64,000 bases of DNA from Schizonepeta tenuifolia. Taxonomy: Eukaryota; Streptophyta; Magnoliopsida; Lamiales; Lamiaceae. The DNA lies in NCBI GenBank assembly GCA_029490685.1, contig CM055958.1:92200570-92264569 (forward strand), written 5' to 3'. The notes under the pieces are model-generated. The model did no database searches. It saw only the letters and a program-made list of their open reading frames with translations, and was not told the DNA's origin. This document shows positions 58,464 to 64,000 of the stretch, piece by piece. Numbering within the stretch: position 1 is the stretch's first letter; each line of letters begins with the position of its first letter. The translations under genes and the position numbers were made by a program.

Positions 58464-59339
58464 TTCGTATCCACGTTTTGGTTAATCTCGTTCTAAGTCC
58501 ACCCGATTTCATTTTGGTATCATGGGCGTGCCGCATATGTAAGTAGATTGCAACAATGGTGACAAACTTATTAGATAAAAGTAGCGAGAAAAGGGTGCTT
58601 TTAAAATCATGAATTAAGGGATTATATATGCAATAATGCAAAAAAGTAAAGGAGAATACATATATTTATATAACCAACCAGAAAGTAGGTAGATTGGCCT
58701 TTGACGTTAGCGAGGAGTATGCATTACAATTTGCAAAGTACAATGTATGACGTTTGTTATAAATTAGTAGTAATTATCAAAGTGTAGAGATATTTTTCTA
58801 GTCGTATGTTTACCGAATTCTCAAACAATCAACAGAAATCCTTAATTAAAGAATGTCAAGTAACTAGTAATCAACTAACTATTTCGGCTTGAAAGTTGAA
58901 ACAATATGAATAATTGATAATAATATCACAGAAAAAGTATAGCTATGGATATTCAGTTTTCTCTTCTTTTGAGATATTGTGAAAAACAACTTCGATCAGA
59001 TCTATACTTTAATGTTGTGTTTGCTTGTTATACATCTAAATGGAGTTATAAATTTATATTTATTAGAGGAGATCACAAGTTTTATACTCTTATTTGGTAG
59101 GAATGATAATATATTTATTAGGGGCCACAATTTTATATCTTGTTCACTTTGGACGGAATAGATGAATAAAGGAAAGAAATGTCTAAAATACATAAGAAGT
59201 ACTACAAAATTGTCACTCTATTTATTAGGTATAAAATTATACCTTGGATAAAGTAAAAGGGATTGCCCGATATCTAATACCCTCTGTCCAAATTGTTTCT
59301 TAAAATGAAACAAACAAGATATAGTGTAATAAAATAATA
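58464..59339. other. AT-rich spacer
   Basis: No gene or clear repeat boundary is recognised. A Stowaway-like remnant (ACCCTCTGTCCAAATTGTTTC) starts near 59279. Confidence 0.4.
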
Positions 59340-59582
59340 CTCCATCCGTCCACCAAAATTTATCCTACTTATCTCTGTTTGTTTGTCCATGAAAATGTGT
59401 CCGATATCACTTTATATACCATCATACCCTTCATTCTTTCTATTAATTACCAAGTTTTATCTTTAATCCACTCACAACTTTATTTCACTACCCATAACTC
59501 TACTCACAATAACTTTATTTGATTTTTCTAAAATTTGTGTCAAACACATAATAGGGCACATTATCATGAAAGGAGGAAATAG
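59340..59582. mobile_element. Stowaway-like MITE (eroded)
   Basis: The left end CTCCATCCGTCCACCAAAATTTATC and the right end, reversed CTATTTCCTCCTTTCATGATAATG, are flanked by TA; similarity of the ends is weak. Confidence 0.55.
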
Positions 59583-59993
59583 TATCCATCCTTTTTTACT
59601 CATTTTCATTTTAAGTGAAGGCACCCATATTAGAAAGAGTTAGAGGCTTTTTAAGGACTGTAACTATGGGGTATTCGACAATTAAGGACATTTTTATGCG
59701 GGCCTACTATTTGAGGACATATATAAAGGAAATTAACACTCCGTAGGACAATTTCTTGCCCGATCGGGCTCAATCGCACGTGAATCGCACGTGATCGAAT
59801 TTCTGAGCCCGAACGCCTAAGTGGCATCCCAAATCATTTCCACGTCGGCCCACCTCTACTTCCCTCTCCCTCTCACGTGCCCCTCTTTCTATTAAACCCT
59901 TACCTCCTCTTCGTATCTGTCGCCATCGCCTTCATCTTTTTCCCCCACATTGAAAACCAAGCCCTAAACCGGCTCCTAAATCAGTGTTTCACA
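59583..59993 (+). promoter_or_regulatory. Upstream region of the GRF zinc-finger gene
   Basis: It holds repeated CGATCGGG/CAATCGCACGTGA motifs near 59760-59790, including G-box-like CACGTG cores (59778, 59790 and 59875). A pyrimidine-rich leader follows. Confidence 0.4.
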
Positions 59994-60457
59994 ATGCAAG
60001 AAGGCAATTGGAATGTTGTTTGTCTATGCCCCGTGCCGCAACGCGCCTTGCTCCGAACATCATGGAAAGATCAAAATTCGGGGCGAAGATTTCTTTGTTG
60101 CCCGGTAATATTTTTCTTTTAATGTTCTTGTTTGATAATTGTTCTTAGTAGCAACATTGAAGCTCGATTAAATTTGTGATTTTTTTTTGTTTGCCTCGCT
60201 TAAATAATTTTTTTTAAGCTCAAATATTGTTTTTATTGTTTGCTTCGATTAATTTTTTTGTTTTTTTTTTCAAGAATTCAAGATGCTCATTTTTTTCTTG
60301 GTACGATCCTCCAATGTGTGTCCGATCACTGATGATTATTCTGGGGTTACTGCCGAGGATTAACAGTGCAGAAGCTGAAATTTTGGAGCATAAGAAGGCA
60401 CAGAAAATCTGCAGTTATTTTGCTTTCTACTTTGCACAGTGTTGTTGTTCAAAATGA
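59994..60457 (+). CDS. Small GRF-type zinc-finger protein
   Basis: GRF zinc fingers bind nucleic acids, usually single-stranded DNA or RNA, in larger proteins; plant genomes also have many short single-domain proteins of this kind with unknown role. Exons 59994-60104 and 60275-60457 sum to 294 nt (97 aa). The finger is split by the intron: CLCPVPQRALLRTSWKDQNSGRRFLCCP in exon 1 and NSRCSFFSWYDPPMC in exon 2. Zinc ligands are the Cys residues in CLCP, CCP, RCSFF and PMC, and the GRF signature is GRRF. Next comes LGLLPRINSAEAEILEHKKAQK, a helix common to this plant group. It ends in a hydrophobic Cys-rich tail. Whether it is expressed or transposon-derived is not clear. Confidence 0.75.
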
Positions 60458-61347
60458 TGTGAAGATGATTTATGTATTAGTGAAAAAAGGAGCTAAGAAA
60501 CAGTCTGAAGCTTATTTTGTGAAGAAGATGATGTATTAGTAACATGAGCAAACAAATGTGTATTGATTAACTAGTCTTAAGTATTTTGCTAAGTATTTTG
60601 TGTATTATTAAGATGATGTATTAGTCCTAACTATTTTGTTGAAGCTATGTAATGAAGCTTTGTTTATTGTTTGTAATGAAGCCTTGCATTATTGTCTTTA
60701 ATGAAGCAAAAAATCTGCATTCTTGAAGTTTTGTTTAAGTATATCATATCCTAATCAAGTTATTAGTGACATGGAAAAAAATTAAGTTAATGAAAAAAAA
60801 AAAAAAACAGAACATGTGTAAAAGTTCTCAATGAAAAAAATAGAACATGAAGTTGAGCAAGTTGAATAAAACAAAGCAAGCACAAATATTGTCAAAAGTT
60901 GTAAGGAATCTCAATGAAAAAAAAGAGGGCAAAACAAAGAGGCAACAATATTGCCTAATCACATCCAAAAGTATTGCCTATTCACATCCAAAAAAGAGGG
61001 CAAACAAAAGAGGGCAAAACAAGTAACATAACGGGACCAATCCATTGCCTATTCACATCCAAAAGGTATGTTCAAAAGTTGATGTAATATGTCATCATAC
61101 AAAGAGGCAAAACAAGCACAACTATTTGCTCCCTTAGCCCACAACATATCATAACCATTTCTGCTTCAAGAATTTGTCGTAGTTGGTTACTTCCGTGAGT
61201 TTCTTCCAGGAAGCCCTGAACATGAACCTTGAGCATAAGCCTGATTAACTGCACTAGATTTACGAGCTCCTTTGATCAGAGTAAAAAAAGGTAGCTCTTG
61301 AATCGAAGGTCTGCCCAGAGCCTTCGTGGACCGATTTCTACTCTAAT
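60458..61347. other. AT-rich spacer with short direct repeats
   Basis: TTGCCTATTCACATCCAAAA-like units occur three times (about 60953, 60974 and 61042), with AAAGAGGGCAAAAC repeats between them. No gene is supported. Confidence 0.5.
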
Positions 61348-61435
61348 ATGTACCAAAACAAGACCAAGCCGAATCACAATGACCAAGAATTGAGAATTGA
61401 CAAGGTAAGTAACTCTAGAATACACAAAATCTCAC

Positions 61436-61522
61436 AGGTGGCTAGGGGTGAAAGGCCAACCAAGATCAGATATAGCTGGTTTTCCGCGAAATCTATTTCA
61501 GTAGAGCGTATGATGTCGATGG
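61436..61522 (+). rRNA. Fragment of organellar (mitochondrial-type) large-subunit rRNA
   Basis: CAGGTGGCTAGGGGTGAAAGG and the following bases, through GATATAGCTGGTTTTCCGCG and GAAATCTATTTCAGTAGAGCG, match the domain II region of bacterial-type 23S rRNA (around E. coli position 790-870) in its plant mitochondrial 26S form. Only about 87 nt are present, so this is a nuclear insert and not a working rRNA. The flanking sequence to 61914 was not identified; it may be part of the same organellar insert. Confidence 0.8.
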
Positions 61523-61899
61523 CTCTTGACTCTTCTGTGTGGTATTCATTCTCATTTGGCTCTTGGAATCACATCCAGCAGTGGTTGGAACAGCTCGCAA
61601 AATCCAACAATTGTTCTCCTTTTCTGTTGCCCCTAGACGATATTTCTGAGTCTACTGTGGCTAATACCCGAGGCATAAAAGAAGCATTTTCTATGGGATC
61701 CCGAAACCACCAGCCACCTCGACATTTTCAATGGGTTCCCTACGCCTCTTACTATTGCAAAGAGAATTTCCAACCCCGGGGAATCGAACTCTCTGTCGGT
61801 ATTACTGCTGCACTCGGTGCAGTGACTCTTGCCTTTAGTATAGTATGAATAGTCACGTGCCATTTGGGCCTCATAGGCAAACCTCTCTCCAGTAGGTCT

Positions 61900-63330
61900 A
61901 GTAGAGTTAGTCATGACCTATTGATTTGGAATCCATTCCAACAGCTGAGAGAAGAACTCGTTTGTACATTGTCTCAAGTGGCATCCATCTAACCTAGGGG
62001 TGAGCATGGAACCGACCGAATCGATAAAACTGACCGAACTGATAGGTTTTGGTCGGTTTGGCCCGGTTTTTATAAGTGTCGGTTGTTGGTCCGGTTTTGA
62101 AAATGGCAAAAATTGGTTATCGCTTGTCAGTTCGATTTTGCAGAAATTTATTTGGTCGGGCCCCGAACCGACCGAATACATGATATTTAAAATAATACAA
62201 ATATATATTATATAGAAATTATAATTTATAAATTAAAAATTAAAACCCTGAAATTTATCTCATAGTTCTGCGCCACTCCCAGCCCCACCCGTTTCTGAAT
62301 CAGTGAATATCTCAATCTCAGAATCTCAGTGGCTCTCCACTCTCCAGCGGCTCGTCCTCTCCGGCGACGACGCTACCATTCTCCCCGATGGCTCATCCTC
62401 TTCGGCGGCGGTGCTACCATTCCCCCCCTTCACTCTCATGTCAGTCTATTTCAACCATTTTTCCCTTCTCTTATTTGTTGACTTGCAGAATTACATCTAC
62501 ACAAAGGTTATATGCTAGGAACTTACTACTTTTGTGCTGTTATGCTTTAGAAATTTGAGTTTCTCCCATTCTTCTCCTTAACAGAAAAAAGACGACGAAG
62601 CCATTGAATGCCTCATAGACAATTTGGAATTATGTTTTAAGATTTTATTATAATGTTTGTACACATTTTTATTCACTGTATTGATTCTATTTAAACAGGT
62701 TTTGTTTTTTATTGAAGCACTGATGCAGTTTGTTTGTTTTTTTTTTAACTCGGTTCAAATAAATCGATCGAACTGACCGAATATTTTTAGCTCGGTGTAA
62801 AGTTGGTTTAAGCTACCTTGTCGGTGCGGTTCGGTCTAAAAAATTTTGGGCGGTTCGGCCCACGGTTCATCAAAATTTGGTCGGTTGGTCGAACCGACCG
62901 ACCGATGCTCACCCCTAATCTAACCTAATTACAGGCCTACACCCTCTTTTAAATCCCTTCTTCACTGCATCTAAACATATATACAATCTATCAAATCTGC
63001 TATCACCATTCTCATCATCTACAGCAGAGATAAGAACTGTGGATCTAGGATTACTCCTCTTTAGTTCTTCTAAATATTCCCAACGCTTGGAATATTGCTG
63101 ATCAGGATCATCCTCCAGCTTTCTTAGAGCTAACTTCTTAGCTTTAAATGTCTGATCTCTTGTAATCTCACAACCAAGCACTCTCATTGCATCCTTGTAG
63201 AAAGTAGAGATTGGTCTGTTCCTGTCCACCACAAAATCACCAACAAACACCAAGCTAAATACTTAGGCTTCATATTCCTAACATGATGTGTAGCAGTACA
63301 CTTGTATTCTGGTTGATACTCTCTAATGTA
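61900..63330 (-). pseudogene. MULE (MuDR-type) transposase fragment, interrupted by a hAT MITE
   Basis: Minus-strand similarity starts near 63315 with YQPEYKCTATHHVRNMKPKYLAW and shifts frame by one near 63253. It continues through FYKDAMRVLGCEITRDQTFKAKK, RWEYLEELKRSNPRSTV and FDRLYICLDAVKKGFKRGCRP to IRLD, the first catalytic Asp region. There a hAT MITE is inserted (61995-62917). On its other side the frame goes on with GCHLRQC and decays to a stop near 61912. The DDE core after the first Asp and the C-terminus are missing. No MULE terminal repeats were found. Confidence 0.8.
61995..62917. mobile_element. hAT-type MITE inside the MULE transposase
   Basis: The left end TAGGGGTGAGCATGG and reversed right end TAGGGGTGAGCATCGG match. 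The 8 bp target duplication ATCTAACC is perfect at 61987-61994 and 62918-62925. Subterminal CCGACCGAA/TTCGGTCGG motifs are repeated at both ends. No transposase is encoded. Confidence 0.93.
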
Positions 63331-64000
63331 GAAAGTTTCCTCATCTTGCATCTTCACCAAATGACATCTTCAATCACAATTTGCATCTTCACATTTTGCA
63401 TAGACTCTAGTTGTGTTAGATTTGAGGCATTGCTGCTCAAAGATGTTGACAAAGTTTATGTAGCTAAAAGTATAGTTGAAGTGTCGAAGCCGCTGCGTAG
63501 AACAAACTCTGTAATGTGTGCTTTAGTCTGTGTTAAGGGAACCTGGAATAGTGTGGCAGAGACTTTCCTTATCTGTGCAGATTTTGTAGGATCTTTTCCA
63601 TGATTGTGATAGATGCGGAAAATATACTTATCAAAAAGATATCAAACGTGTTCTCCAAGCCTTATCCTCACAAGGAATGAAGATCTAAGAAGATATACAT
63701 GATGGCGAAGAGATCTAGGGTTTCAAACCTATATATATTCGACATCAATATTGTGAGGGTTGACCGTTTTGTTTATTGTTTGAGTGCATATACTTTCTTG
63801 AGGGTATAATAATTGAGTGCACGGTTTAGTGAGGGTTTATCTTTGATAAATTCAGTTTGTAAGAGAGTTAAGGGTCGGACTGGAGGTTCGAGCTTAGGTT
63901 GAACGATTGTAGATCGATCAATCAGGAATCCACGTGAAGTTAGGAAGAGGGTGAACGAAAGGGTAGCATAAGGTGTTGACCGGTATGTGTAAGATCCTCT
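63331..64000. other. Unassigned right end of the window
   Basis: A plus-strand ORF (63283-63603) has no recognisable similarity. GA-rich, GAGGGTT-containing sequence from 63700 onward could be the start of another repeat, but no terminus is visible. Confidence 0.3.

Noticed and set aside
61348..61848. 166-codon ORF as a possible gene
   Set aside because: It includes the organellar rRNA fragment in translation, so it is at least partly non-coding; the rest is unidentified.

Overview
This window is eukaryotic nuclear DNA from a flowering plant, most likely a eudicot. The evidence is AT-rich intergenic DNA, GT-AG introns, plant gene families (KEULE-type Sec1 protein, zeta-class GST, vestitone-reductase-like SDRs, DUF1442, GRF zinc finger) and a dense load of plant transposons. 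I cannot name the species.

Layout. 1-5741: 3' part of a SIRE-like Ty1/copia element, whose extra coiled-coil ORF is split by a 2.1 kb solo LTR. 5742-9388: decayed PIF/Harbinger element with both ORFs. 9536-10426 and 10714-11397: a Harbinger and a hAT non-autonomous element. 11768-21420: genic island with a GSTZ/maleylacetoacetate isomerase gene (9 exons), tRNA-Lys(CTT) and a 21-exon KEULE/SEC1 gene, all apparently intact. 21888-38500: transposon-rich DNA with Stowaway-like MITEs, a probable decayed Helitron (23286-26445), a repeat-filled TIR element (26856-28970), a Helitron with two nested Harbinger insertions (30256-33905) and SINEs. 38543-42482: two intact vestitone-reductase-like genes, tail to tail. 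42791-43137: a purine-biosynthesis (GARS) gene fragment. 43808-52830: a long Helitron with Rep/helicase and RPA-like coding regions, heavily mutated. 54114-55717: intact MLF-like gene. 56262-56982: DUF1442 gene with a frameshift and a stop. 57331-58463: second Helitron copy in opposite orientation, with empty sites. 59994-60457: small GRF zinc-finger gene. 61436-61522: organellar large-subunit rRNA fragment. 61900-63330: MULE transposase fragment split by a hAT MITE.

The gene models were built by hand from splice signals and family similarity. Exon lengths sum to whole codons for GSTZ (224 aa), KEULE (670 aa), the two SDRs (333 and 329 aa), the MLF-like protein (258 aa) and the GRF protein (97 aa). 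The clearest structural result is insertion history readable from target-site duplications and paralogous empty sites: solo LTR inside copia inside Harbinger; two Harbinger elements inside Helitron A, both absent from Helitron B; hAT MITE inside MULE. I saw no CRISPR array, no prokaryotic operon and no gene system I can call new.
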